From positions 7,510,501-7,574,500 of the forward strand of contig OU015568.1 of the NCBI GenBank assembly GCA_907165135.1: a DNA stretch of 64,000 nt. Direction: 5' to 3'. The position numbers and the translations under genes were made by a program. Source of the stretch: Oikopleura dioica (lineage: Eukaryota; Chordata; Appendicularia; Copelata; Oikopleuridae). Positions 20,903 to 32,218 of the stretch are shown here, one piece after another (positions within the stretch are counted from its first letter, which is position 1; the number at the start of each line of letters is the position of its first letter). A model generated the notes under the pieces. It had not been told where the DNA came from and made no database searches. It was given only the letters and a program-made list of their open reading frames with translations.

Positions 20903-23900
20903 ATGAGTATTGTGGACGAAAGTCATTTATCGCAGCGTGCAGAAGAGACGACGTTTTATCATGCGGAGAATATTACATTTTCGAAGAATTTCAGAGAGAA
21001 TCTTATTCAAGCATCTGATGATCTTCTCAACAGGAACAGTTCGAGATTTCTCTCGTCTTAACGGGTCCTCGGCCCGAAAACCTGTGTAGAAACCTGACTC
21101 AGGGAGCTACGCGGCTTTTAATCAAAACCCTTTCAGTTCCCTGAGTCAGGTTTCTACACAGGTTCTCCAGCTGAAAATCGGTTAAAATGAGCTCATCTTG
21201 AACTGATTCAGATGTCTGAACGAAGATGCTCAGTTTCTGGCAGAACTGGGCGCAACATTATCAGAAAATTACCATCACAATGGTCAAGAAGAGAGTCTGG
21301 CGAAATGCCCTACGAATCTTCGCGAGCGGCTTAGAATAATTCAAGGCACCAGGGCTCTGATTTAGTGGAGAGCTTATTTATTCATCGCTTGTTTATCAGT
21401 CTATTTTTTCCTAGCTCTGGGAATAAGCGAGAACGAACATTTACAATTTTCAGTGTTCACAAGTTCAACTTTGTTTGAAAGAGTCGACTTGCAATTCAGA
21501 AGAAGCCGATTATCTTCGGTTTTTGGCAGAGTACAGGAATGATTCTCAGATACCTTTCGCTGGGCAGAGTACAAAACCTGAGTCAGGGTCCTAAAAAATC
21601 TGGCGCCTTCGTTGCTACGCGGCTTTCATTAAAGCTCTTTCAGGACTCTTTCTCGGATTTTGTAAACAGCCAAGCCTATCCCTTTCAATGATTCCGATTA
21701 TTGAAATTGTCATTGAAATCTTAGAAAAGACAACTAGCGCGAAATCTACCGGAGAATTGGACAGAGCAAACTGCATCCGAAGTCGGCATTATCACAACAC
21801 AAGCTGGCTTCGGCCCCTTGAGACTCAAACTCGAACAGAAAGTCCTCAGTGGAAATGCTGATGCGTTTACTGTCTATTTATTAGGTCTTGGTGAGTCTTC
21901 ATATTCGCGCCATTTCCTCTTGAAAAACTGTCTTTTTGTTTTAGCGTACAAAGCGGTTGGAGATTTAGACAAGGCGAAACAGACGTTTATAAAGGCGATT
22001 ACGCTGTATTCCTACTTATGGGGAAGTTTCAACTAAAATAACTCTACGAGAAAGTCCACTAAATAGAAGAAAATATTTTCTCGAGAAATCTTTTCATAGA
22101 AAAAATCACCATTTTGAACTAGGATCGACAAGTCCCACCCGACACCCGATCGAAAACCGACGTTTTTGTCGGGTTTTTGTTGGATTTTGCCGACCCTACA
22201 AAAACCCGACGCTGAAATTTTGGCGACCCTACAAAATCAGGTTTTTATAGGGTCATTTATCGGATTTTTGTAGGGTATTTTCGTCGGGTTTCTATTCGGA
22301 TCTACTCATCAGTTTGATTAAAGATAGTACCCGAAATTCTGGTAGCCAAAAATTCTGTCTAGTTTCACCGATTTTGATTCATTTTACTTGATTCAACTTC
22401 AGTGTTGTGAAAACCCGACAAGAACCCGACAAAGACCCGATAAAAACCCGAAAAATACCCTACAAAAACCCGAAAAATACCCTACAAAAATCCGATAAAA
22501 ACCCGACAAAAACCCGACGAAAACCCGACAAAAACCCGATCGGAAAAATCAGACTTCAAGGAAATCCGACGAAAACCCGATCCGGATTTCGGGGGCATTT
22601 GTCGATCCTAGATTTTGAAACTTCGAAAAAGCCCGCATGGCGCGGTCTACTGACATGTTTCTCCGGCTCGCTGGAAAGCGTGCAGCAAGAACTGGCCCTT
22701 CTTTGCGTGAATAGCGACTTGAAAGTGTTCTTTCTTTTGGAATACTCGATCCAACACGACGAGCACCTTTCCTCGGCCATCAACGCGATCAATACGTTGA
22801 TTGATATCTTTCCCAACAATACTGACATTCATGGGCTTCTTGGCAGAGCTTACGCCAATAATAGAAACACTTCTTTGGCGATTTCAGCGTTAGAGACTGT
22901 TCGAAACATTACTGAAGATACATCAGTGAAATATATGGACATTTTAAGGTATGAACGAGATAGGAATAATCCAGCAAAAATCCTGAACTTTTTACAAGCA
23001 AATTTTACGCTAAATTCCGATTTTTACTGCTGAAAGTCGAGAAGCCGCTTGCGGCTTCGAGTATGATAAATTTTATCATTGATAAAACTTCAACAGCGCA
23101 GAGCGCGGCTTTTATGTCTATTTTTGCTCAAAGCCGCAGGCGGCTTGACGATTTTTAGCAGCAAATACGATACGACAGAATTATTATCGGAGAATATCCC
23201 ATATTCCCTCCCCAAGTGGAAAACAGCTGCTTAGGGCTATTACAAGAATCATTAATATTCGGCTCACGCTTTCATTCAGTAATCAATACTTCATGAGTCA
23301 GTCGAGAGCGGAGCTCGCCGCTTTAGTACACGCTCTTTGGGCTGTAGAAAAATACTGTTTCGAGACATGCATCGCCACCGCCAACTACTACAGTCTCCGC
23401 GGCGAGAAATCAACTGCGATCGTATATTTTGAACGGTAAGAACAGCGAGCAAAGAAAGGTTAGACGGATTTTGAAAATCCGTCCGGCAATTTACTGCCAA
23501 GGAAGATTCCTCATTTCTAACATGTTTTTAAATTCTTGTAGAGCGATGGTGTTGAATCCGAGCTACTACGATGCATGGACGTTAATTGGACACGAGTATA
23601 TCGAGTTGAGGAATTTTTCGCAAGGCTTGCACTCGTACAGAAAGGCGATCGCTGGGAATCCGAACGACTACAAGGCATGGTATGGCCTTGGCCAGGTACG
23701 ATCGACTTTTGGGAAACACACGCGATGATTTCTGTTCAGGCTTATGAAATGTTGAAAAATCACACGAGCGCCCTGACACATCATCTCAAAGCCCTCGACT
23801 TGCGGCCAAATAACGATAGAATTTGCGAAGCAATCGGTGACTCATACGAAAAGCTCGATCAGCTGCATCTTGCCAAACGATATTTCAAGCGTGCTTCCCG

Positions 23901-25617
23901 GTGAGTTTCTTTTTCCTACAAATCTTCATAGTGAAATAAGGTGGTAAAATAATTTTGCTTTAGTCATTGAAATCGAATTTGTATATCCGCCAAAGTTCGT
24001 AATAATGAATTAAATGATTACGCTGACGATAGAGATATTTCGCTTTTGTGATGGTTATTTTCATTACGTTGTTTTTAGTTTGGGTCAGTTCTCTTCCGCA
24101 AGTTGTCTTTCGAAGATTGCCCGCATTTGTCGAAGACTGAAAGATGACGACAAAGCGGCGAAATACTACGAAATGTATGTTCAAGCAGAGGTCGAAGCAG
24201 AGTTCGAAATCTATGGGAGTAAAATTGGGAGCTCCCAAAGGGAGCTCCCTTTTTTGGGAGCACAGAGGGAGCAGGAGCACAGGTTTCCAGGGCTGGGAGT
24301 AAATTGGGAGCTCCCAATTTGCTCCCAATTTCAAAAATTTTTTGAAAATCAACAATTTTTAGTCTAGAATCTAATCTGCGCACCGAAAAATGAGAAACGC
24401 TTACTTCATAGTATTTTTCTTAGAAGAGACGTTTTTTTGACAAGATATATTAATTAACGTCTCTTTTAAAATTTCATATTAATATATAGCCAAAATCACA
24501 TCTAGTTTGACTTTAATAATTACAACAAAATGTATTTTTCTCAGATTATAAGCATAATTGTTGATTAAGATACCGTGTTTGCTCAGATTTTTATTAGAAG
24601 AGACGTTTTTTGATTCGATTTATCTTTAAATGTCTCTTCTGAAATTTGATATAAATAAATAGCCTAAAATTGACCTAGATTTGGTTATATAATTTTAATA
24701 AGAAAACATTGAAGTCATTCACGAAATTCGCCTTTTTCAAATAGGCTATTTGCCATTATGCCTATTTATACTTTCTTTATCAGCGCTATATAATAACCAT
24801 ACAACAATGGTGTTGCTACTTAGAGTTTACTTAATAAAATGAAAAACTTTCGAAAATTTTTGGAATTTGAAAAAAGGGAGCAAAATTGGGAGCTCCCAAA
24901 GGGAGCTCCCTTTTTTGGGAGCAGGGAGGGAGCAGGAGCACGGGTTTTTTACGAGGGAGCTCCCTTTTTTCAGGGTGAGGGAGCAGGGAGGGAGCGGGAG
25001 CACGGATTTTCTACCAGATTTCGAACTCTGGGTCGAAGAGGACCACTTGGATCAGAGACACGAAGGCTACAGCGATGCGTACCTATTTCTGGCGAAGTAT
25101 TATATTGAAAAGAAGGTTTGTTCTAGCCTTTTTCGGTCGGTGTGCTATTTCAATTAGGAACTTTAAATTAGACGATATTGATTTTAGAGCCAAGATTCGA
25201 ATAAACTCTGTCTAGGAACTTGTTCCTAAGAGGCCTTTAGATTCTTGTCAGCAAACATCGAACCATTTTTTTCACAAGTGTTCGCCGCTATTTACCATCT
25301 TTTTATTATGCTGTTTTGTTCAGGGAGACTATTCTTCCGGCGAAGAGTTTGCCAGGAAGTGTGTTTGGTACATCCCGACGCGAGACGAGGGGGCTAAGCT
25401 CCTCAAGAAGTTGCCAAAGAAAGAACTGTTCTCCTCGACTGGAGTCGTGGATGGCGACATCCCCCGGAGGCCACTCTCTGAGACACTTCCCTCGCAGGAG
25501 ACGAGCCAGCACAAACTCGACAGCAGTAGCAGTGCCAAGTGCCAAGAGAAACACGAAATGGACAAGTTCGACAACTGGAATGATTATGTCAAGCTTAGGA
25601 AATCAAAACTTGAGTAA
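20903..25617 (+). CDS. CDC23: anaphase-promoting complex subunit 8 (CDC23)
   Basis: TPR scaffold subunit of the APC/C ubiquitin ligase. Exon 1 (20903-21054) joins through a MITE-bearing intron to CLNEDAQFLAELGATLSENY. Later exons give the family's N-terminal block (LRLKLEQKVLSGNADAFTVY, AVGDLDKAKQTFIKAITLYS) and then tandem TPRs: HDEHLSSAINAINTLIDIFP; VEKYCFETCIATANYYSLRG; AMVLNPSYYDAWTLIGHEYI; NPNDYKAWYGLGQAYEML; LRPNNDRICEAIGDSYEKL. The C-terminus ends GDYSSGEEFARKCVWYI...DEGAKLLKKL...KSKLE, as in vertebrate CDC23. The gene spans 4.7 kb because introns at about 21055-21211, 21545-21720, 22036-22615, 23030-23285 and 24203-25015 contain repeats. Exons near 21212-21560 are less certain. Confidence 0.92.
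21067..21172. mobile_element. divergent MITE related to the CTGGGCTCGG family, copy E
   Basis: The inverted repeat CCTGTGTAGAAACCTGACTC with its complement encloses a CTACGCGGCTTTTAATC core. It shares the GTGTAGAAA-CCTGA-TCAGG arm with copies A-D, but the outer ends differ. It lies in intron 1 of CDC23 (21055-21211). Confidence 0.75.
21548..21682. repeat. degenerate MITE copy F
   Basis: CTGGGCAGAGTACAAAACCT...CTGAGTCAGGGTC on the left is mirrored only loosely by CAGGACTC...GGATTTTGTAAACAGCC on the right. This looks like an old, decayed member of the same group, in a CDC23 intron. Confidence 0.45.
22122..22608. mobile_element. inverted-repeat element with AAAACCCGAC internal satellite
   Basis: The ends GGATCGACAA and TTGTCGATCC are complementary and flanked by TA within CTAG on both sides. 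The interior consists of many copies of AAAACCCGACA/TGTCGGGTTTT: left-half copies face one way, right-half copies the other, so the element can fold into a long imperfect hairpin. It sits in a CDC23 intron. Confidence 0.75.
23027..23161. repeat. hairpin repeat with AAGCCGC...GCGGCTT arms
   Basis: Ends CTGCTGAAAGTCGAGAAGCC and GGCTTGACGATTTTTAGCAG are imperfect complements. Inside is a second palindrome AAGCCGCTTGCGGCTT. The motif AAGCCGC-GCGGCTT also occurs in MITE copies B and D, suggesting a common origin. It is in an intron of CDC23. Confidence 0.6.
24215..25015. repeat. composite repeat block in a CDC23 intron
   Basis: Two blocks of near-palindromic GGGAGCTCCC words (24227-24330 and 24876-25012), each containing GGGAGCTCCCAAAGGGAGCT and runs of GGGAGCAGGAGCACGG. 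They bracket two diverged direct repeats of about 110 bp (24420-24530 and 24596-24705), each starting TAGAAGAGACGTTTTTT and containing an internal copy of the complement (ACGTCTCTT or ATGTCTCTT). The block fills an intron of about 800 bp, very long for this genome. Confidence 0.75.
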
Positions 25618-25946
25618 TCTTTAAACCATCTTTTCACGAATTTTGTTCAAATTTTTACATACATTTGACTATCCTTGAAACAGGCGAACTTCGACTAGCT
25701 GCACTTCCGAAATTAGCAATCCTCACAAGTTCACTTCAAATGAAAAAAAATCTTCACAAATAATGTAGTTTAAATTTTTATTACTATCTATCCTGACACA
25801 TGTTTGCATCACATGTGTGTTTTCACACATTCCTCAAAGAAAGAAAATCCTACCACTGCCCATGGAAAAAACATGGTTACCCCATTCACTAAATCCGCTT
25901 TTTCTGAGTTAGAATGATAGTCTAGCTTGGTCGAGAAGAGCTCATC
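25618..25946. other. intergenic between CDC23 and the phosphatase gene
   Basis: AT-rich, with a small inverted repeat around CACATGTGTG near 25800-25830. No gene seen. Confidence 0.35.
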
Positions 25947-27656
25947 ATGGAAGCTAGACGTCGAGGCAAGGACTCGAATCGAAATGAGGCGGCGGAGAGA
26001 AGCGATGACACTGTATGTCCCGATCCTGCCGTCAAATCTGACTATTATGTAGTCGCCCCGATTGATTACTGCGGCCCAGTTGGCAGGTCCGTCCGCCACT
26101 TCTTCCTCGCTCTAATTGAGGTAATTAAATGGTTATCTTTCAGAGTTCAAGTGCTTTGAAGTGTCAACTGCTCACGGGTCTAAATTTCATTCAGGTTGGA
26201 CAACCAATTTTGGTTCTGCTTCAAAGAAAACGAACTCCGCTGATGACACAATGCATGAAAGCGGCCTCGTTTCTCGGCACGGAGGATTTCTTGGGACTTT
26301 GGCTGACCTTTCTCCAACTTTGTGTGAACAGCCAGTTGGCCCGCATGTACAGTATTCTCATGGCCATCTCTATGTTTTCTGTTGGTTACTTTAAGGTACA
26401 CGGCTCTTTCTATAATTTTTCGTACTCATCGTTGAATTCAGGCAATTTTTCGTCTACCAAGGCCGCGTTTACCCCTCGTCAAGCCACTAGAACTCGCCCA
26501 AGACTGGGCCTTACCCTCCAACCACGCCACGATTGCATCATGCTTGCCGATGTATGTGTGGATCTTTAGTTACATAAATTCTGCTGCTCTAGGACTTTCT
26601 TCAGTACAAGTCGTCGGAATCTTTATTGTCATGTGTTCCTGGTCGCTTTCTGTAATGTTCAGGTAGAAGATTATTAACGCTGGTTCTTTCTATATTCGTT
26701 TTTAGTCGAATTTATATCGGAATTCACTCGCCGGCAGATGTCGTTACGGGTGGAATTTTAGGATGTTTTCTTTTGTCTCTCTTTCTTCAAATCGACAAAC
26801 AGGTGATATTTCTTTCATAATTGAAATTATCAAATTTTCTTTTTAGCTCGATTCACTTATTTCTCAAGAAAGCGCTCCCTGGATCGTCTTTCTTCTCGTC
26901 CTTTTTCTCTATCGCCTTTACCCAACCGTTGAATCGACGGATCCGGTATGATTTCAGCATTGAAATCTTTCAAACGACTTTCATTTAGGGCTTGAGTGAC
27001 GGAATCGCAGTATTAGGAGTAGCATTTGGTCAGATCCTGGCACGCTCTCTGAGCACTGGGCCTATTTTACCTGCAGTTTTCGAAGAAGCAACTGCTCTAT
27101 CATCCGCTAGATCAGTTTTTGTGAATTGTATCGTTCGGATGCTTCTCGCGGGAATCCTTGCTGGTTCAAGTGAATTCCTTCTGAAGGTTTTTAACCCCTT
27201 TCGTTCGGTTCGTTAACTCTGCTTTTTAGCCTCTATTAGTGTCTGCTTTTTCATCGTTCTATGATTTCCTGAGACTGGACTTCTACTCGGGCTCTGCTGA
27301 AAGAAAACGAGCTTTCAAAGACCCACAATTACGATACGCCAAACATTTAACTCAATCCTTCAGGTATTCATCATCGAATTAGTACTTGCGACTAACTTTC
27401 CCTCTTAGAATTCCACCTATTCATCTCGAAGGCTCAAAAGACGAAACTCAGTCTGAAATTCTGAGTCGACTTGCACACCCTCTTTTCATGCCATCTTCAA
27501 AATGGAACATTGACCTTCCAGTTAAATTTACGCTCTACAGGTAGATCACTTTCATGACTCAATCAATTCATCTTCGGTTCTAGCATCTTGATGTATTCTG
27601 TCGTCGAGATATTGCCCCTTGGCCTGGCTTATATTCCGAAGCAACTGCTCCAATGA
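25947..27656 (+). CDS. sphingosine-1-phosphate phosphatase-like PAP2 enzyme (SGPP family)
   Basis: Multipass ER lipid phosphatase that removes phosphate from sphingoid base phosphates. All three PAP2 motifs are visible: the C1 region YFK-AIFRLPRPRLPLVKP, C2 PSNHATIAS (PSxH), and C3 SRIYIGIHSPADVVTG with its His and Asp. About ten helices follow (GIFIVMCSWSLSVMF; GGILGCFLLSLFLQ; WIVFLLVLFLY; later VKFTLYSILMYSVVEILPL) to stop 27656. The helix preceding C1 (FLGLWLTFLQLCVNSQLARM) and the C-terminal layout fit SGPP1/2 better than LPP enzymes. Introns are 40-60 bp. The join between the N-terminal exon (25947-26120) and the first helix is ambiguous: two acceptors are possible, at 26148 and 26193. 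Confidence 0.78.
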
Positions 27657-28102
27657 GTTCACTATTTGAAATTTCCAGACTTTCGAACCAATACCTGTAT
27701 ATCATGACAGTTTGTTCAGCGATTGCAATATAACTTAATGCGTCTACGACCATGATCACACATTACTGTATGAATATTCTATTCTATTCACTGTACCTAC
27801 TCGCACCGTTTCACCAACCAAGTTCAATGAAAAAAAATATACTATTCACATCTTCAGCCTGTTCAGTAAGAAAATATCCGGTCAGTTACCTCGCCATCTA
27901 GCCGTTTCATTTATGAATAAAAAAAGCAAACTACGAGCTTACAAACTCAATTACTAGTAGTTCTACTGTAATTCCTACACCAGTAAAGCTTCATGTTCTA
28001 CAGTAGACTACACTTAGTTCTGAACCGCTCCGATTTCTTCTAAGCTAACATCCTGCAAGAAATGAGACAGAAAAGGGTTGAAAGAGATAGGTTTTTATTG
28101 CT
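27657..28102. other. intergenic, no feature seen
   Basis: AT-rich sequence between converging 3' ends, with AATAAA near 27917. No frame, repeat or RNA gene recognised. Confidence 0.4.
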
Positions 28103-28513
28103 TTATGCAATTTGCGACAGGTTATCATTGCTTTTGCAATGAGATGCCGGTGGAAACTTGAACAGGTCAATTTCTTGCCAATAACCACCGGTCAGCTTTA
28201 TGCTGACTGATACAGTCAGACTTTGCCGCATGAACTCATCGTTTGACGAGCTCATGATGGACATCGCCTTGGCAGGCTTTGGAGGAGATGCCCTGGTTGG
28301 TGGGCTTGCTGCAGCATCTAAAATTATTAACGATTAGTATATTTTCAAAGCTTGGCAACTAAAAACTGTCAAATTCTCAGTGCAAATGTACTTACTAGCA
28401 GAACGTGTTGGCCGGACCTTCAAAATCCGAAGACTGAAATCCTGATTTTCATTTAGCCCTGATATCGACAACAATTCTAGAGATTTTGCAACACATGCAT
28501 CTAGAGAATCATC
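28103..28513 (-). CDS. small protein with a Ser/Pro/Ala-rich middle, unknown
   Basis: Two exons joined by a GT-AG intron of about 73 bp (gtaagtac...ttttag). Exon at 28513-28394: DDSLDACVAKSLELLSISG...LRILKVRPTRSA. Exon at 28320-28103: AAASPPTRASPPKPAKAM, SVSIKLTGGYWQEIDLFKF, ending NDNLSQIA-stop. The first residues follow an acceptor (atttag), so the start codon lies in an unplaced upstream exon. No recognised domain. Confidence 0.5.
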
Positions 28514-28771
28514 CTAAATTTGCACACCCTTCGGGGCAGGAACGGATAATGAAAATAAGGGAGATCTAGAAGGGCAAGAGAGAGCAGGCGAGCAGAATAA
28601 AGCGTGTTGTAAAGTTAATAACATGCAAATTCCATTCAAATTGGTTACTCAAGCATCACTCAAGGTTCTCCCAAAGCATTCCTACATTTGTTGAATTTAT
28701 ACCAATTCTTTCTCATTGTTGTCAGCACCAAACACATTTCGATCGAAAATTATCATCGAGAACTTTGTAGA

Positions 28772-31074
28772 ATGAATCTGGAGGAAAGAGAAAAGGCAAA
28801 AGAAGTACTGAGGCCGATCCTCACGCAGCCTGATTATGTGATGGAGCCGGGCTGCCATGCGACTGTGAGAAAATACATGAAACTTTGCAAAAATCCGGAG
28901 AAGGAGGCAAAAGACGTTATCATTATGCTTACAGATAACTACGCTGCGATCGCACAGGTTAATGAAAATCGACTACCAAATAAACATCCTTCCCTAGCAT
29001 GTAAATCTACTGTCCGAATGGCTTGTTCTATCAGGAATGACGGAAGCAGAAGTCCAAGCGCTCGTAGAAAACCATCTACAACAGCATCTTCTGAAGCATT
29101 TCGACGCTTCAAAGGCAGACGAACTCATCGCCAACGCCAGTAAAACCCCCGAATGGTTGATCAACATGATCGGTTACAAAAAATGGCGGCAATTGTTCTA
29201 CAAGTTGATCGAAGAAAACCCCGAGAGCATCTTCCTCAAATACGCAATCAAGTTGATCACGGACGCGGGCCACCAAGGGGAAATTACGAACTTGTCCACT
29301 GCCGCTAGCCAGCTCGACGTTTTTGCCAGAGTCATCAAAACAAGTCTCGAAACGTTGCTATCCTCGCCCGACGAAGAAATACAAGAAAAACTGCCGAAGT
29401 TCTGCGAAATGGTCAATCACACGGAACACACCTACCTCTTCACGCAAAGCTTGCTCACTGAGATTCAAGAAAAATCGTCAAAGTCCGGTCTCGTCCGTCG
29501 AATTTCTCAAGAAGTCGAGCTCTTTGCTAGAACCAGAGGCCATTCTGTCGATGCTGTTTGGTATGGATCTATTCCCGGCGCGACAAGGTGTGTATTTTTA
29601 CGAGCAATATGCAATTTATTCATTGACTTTGAAGATATCAAGAAGTTCTCGATGTTATAACAAAAGTGCTGCAGGACGTAAATCCACGCTCGTCAGATAT
29701 TGTTCGCATTTTCAAATTTTACAGAGACGTTGATGAACCACCGCCTGTTGATTTGTTGAGAGCGCCAGCAGTTTCGGAGATTTTCCTGAAGCTTCTTTTT
29801 ATTCCTTCACAGGTACACCACATAGGGAAGAGAATTCATCAAAAAGGATAGCAAAGAATAATCAGTTTCATTTCAAAATTTAATCAATTAAAATTCATTA
29901 GTGAAAAGTCATCACGTTTTGGTGTTCGAGCAAACAACTATCAAGCAGTAATCATTTAAAAATTTGATAATTTGCGATTAATAATCGTCCATTATTTTTA
30001 TACAGCAAGGTCTATGAGGAAATCTATATATACCTCAACCGACCAATTACGACACCTAGGAGTTATCTGCTTGGAACATCTGACCTATTCGGCAGATTGT
30101 TTTTTTTTTTGAAGATGGCGCTTTGATCTTATCATCTCTTTTTAGGCAAATATCCTGGACACAGATGGTCGTATGCGATGCATCTGGCTTTACGGGTACT
30201 CTTCTTGTGTGCACGAAGAGTGGGACAAAAATGGAAGGCGGCTTTCCATCGACCGAAATCCTCAAGAAATCGACAAGGCTACTCAAAGCATTGAAACAGT
30301 CTCCAACTTGCTTCAAGAGACAGAAGGCCCGCTCAACCTCATCAGTGTGCTTTCTTCGATCTTCCACGCAATCAAAGTCCCTTGTGTCGCTATTGGAGTG
30401 CTGAGATGGGTCGAAGCGACGACAACGCCGAAATATTTGGAGAAACAAGTCGAAGGAACGCCAGTTTCACTCGCTCTTGTTGATGAAGGTAGTTCTTGCT
30501 CTGTTGAATCCTGTTATATAAGCATTTCTAGTGGCTACATCACATGTCGCCTTGCACAATGATGTTATGAGGCTTCTCTGTCGGTTGTTAGAGAACCCCT
30601 TTCCATCAATGGACACTTTACTCGTTCTCAACTTGAAAAAATCTGTGCTCGATCGAATGGTACATCTGATCTCGAGGGGGTTCGTCCTGCCTGTTCTTAC
30701 GTACATTTCAAATATCTTCAACAATGACAAAATCGATGCTTCTCTAGGATCGTTGAAAAATATGTTTCTCGATAAAGTGTTGAATTCAGGATTTGTCAAC
30801 GCTAAAAAGTTCGTCATTTCGTTGGAGAGGTGCTTGAAATAGCAGCTCCGCCATATTCAGACGAACTTTTCGATCTGATGAAGCCACTAGCAGAAGTTCT
30901 TGCAAAGGTGAAATTCTTTGTCTTTCGAAATGAAGCTCATTTTGATTTTAGCACACGGGTTCTGAAGAAGGTCCGGCTCAAGAATTCCTGAATTCGAGAA
31001 ACGAAGAGGATATGCGTAGCGAGGAGAAACGCATGTTCGGCGAGACCGACTCGGACTCTAGCGACAGTGACTGA
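28772..31074 (+). CDS. NELFCD: negative elongation factor C/D (NELF-C/D, TH1L)
   Basis: Core subunit of the NELF complex that pauses RNA polymerase II near promoters. The frame matches the vertebrate protein almost end to end across about nine exons: TQPDYVMEPGCHATVRKYM; VQALVENHLQQHLLKHFD; TPEWLINMIGYKKWRQLFYK; ITDAGHQGEITNLSTAASQL; EHTYLFTQSLL; DVDEPPPVDLLRAPA; FHAIKVPCVAIGVLRWVE; LKKSVLDRMVHLISRGFVLP; then EIAAPPYSDELFDLM and an acidic tail ending DSDSSDSD at stop 31074. One intron (about 29815-30146) is unusually long at about 330 bp. It is the first gene of a five-gene same-strand cluster. The start ATG 28772 follows a tgtcag acceptor by about 45 bases. Confidence 0.95.
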
Positions 31075-31146
31075 CTCTATTCTATTGTGCGATATTCTCT
31101 GACCACTGCCGAAAAAGAACAAAGGGTTATTATCCGCTTTTCAGAG

Positions 31147-32108
31147 ATGGATCTGGGATTGGAAGGTGCAGGGGCACAGGAGTTTTTCGATGAGCTTTCG
31201 GAAGATGATCACATGCCAGGGGTGGAAGAAGCGGAAGAGGCAAAAGATGGAAAGAAGAAAAAGGCCACAGCGGGTAAATTCGATAGTTTTTGAATATAAA
31301 TGAATCGAAATTCTCTTTAGCAAAGAAAAAGACTGTGAGCAATCGCGTAACCTTGAACGAAAATCGCGTTACAGGAAAGCAAGGTCTCGTTAAATATTTG
31401 TCATACTTCCAGGTGAGCTCCCAAGCTGCATTATTCATCGACAGGAGAGTGAACTTTAGAATATGAATTTGTCAAAGGAGAAAAACTCTGAGTACGCAAA
31501 TCTTCAAATCTTAATGTCGCGGTTAGAGCGTTGGAGCCACGATTTGTATCCGAAATTTACGCTGGACGCGACTCTCCAGAAGATTGAATCAATGGGCACG
31601 AAAAGCCTCGTAAGGTGATTATCGTCGAATTACTTTTCACGCAGTATAATTGAATTGTAGGAATACAATCAAGCGTATTCGGCTAAATGAGCTCAACGAA
31701 CAGCTTGATAACGAAAACGACGACTCAGTGCGCCGTGGCGATGTAGCGCAATCAGCAGAGGTAGCTCTTTTGTCCCTGCTTCGATAATATTTACATTCCA
31801 ATTTCAGGCTGCATTTGATGATCTCGCCCAGTTGGATGAAATGATAGAATCGAACCGGAAGCGCGCACTTTCAGACCCCGAATCGGGCGAATCACATAAC
31901 CCACCGAAAAAGACATTGACGGACGAGCAAAAAGCTAGAATGGAAGAAAACAAGCGAAAAGCGCTAGAGAAAAAGAGAGCTCGCGAAATGGAAGCCCTTG
32001 AAAAGGCAGCCGAAGAAGGTAGCTTCAATATTCTTTTGAGTTTGTAGCTTATGTTTTTCAGCTCGACAAAGAGAAGAGGACGAGCTACTCGCTGATTTCG
32101 ACATGTAA
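31147..32108 (+). CDS. TIPIN: TIMELESS-interacting protein (TIPIN/Swi3-like)
   Basis: Replication-fork protection factor. After an acidic N-terminus (MDLGLEGAGAQEFFDELSED), exons encode the Swi3 domain: KKKTVSNRVTLNENRVTGKQ, GLVKYLSYFQ, NLQILMSRLERWSHDLYPKF, TLDATLQKIESMGTKSLVR, TIKRIRLNELNEQL. A charged coiled C-terminus (DEQKARMEENKRKALEKKR) follows to stop 32108. In vertebrates TIPIN binds TIMELESS and RPA. The ATG is 2 bases after a cttttcag acceptor and 72 bp after the NELFCD stop, the arrangement expected of a downstream operon gene receiving the spliced leader. At about 230 aa it is close to family length. Confidence 0.9.
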
Positions 32109-32218
32109 CCTCAATTTCCCTGATTTTCTGCCATTTATCAATCAACTGCCTGTATATTCCAGTTAGAAGCGACCTTCCCGTCAACTCGAAATTTCAGACC
32201 GCCAAAATTCTCAAATTC

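Noticed and set aside
22407-22620. Lys/Pro-rich repeat protein (KTRQEPDKDPIKTRK...)
   Set aside because: This is the AAAACCCGAC satellite of an intronic element; the true CDC23 exon begins only near 22615.
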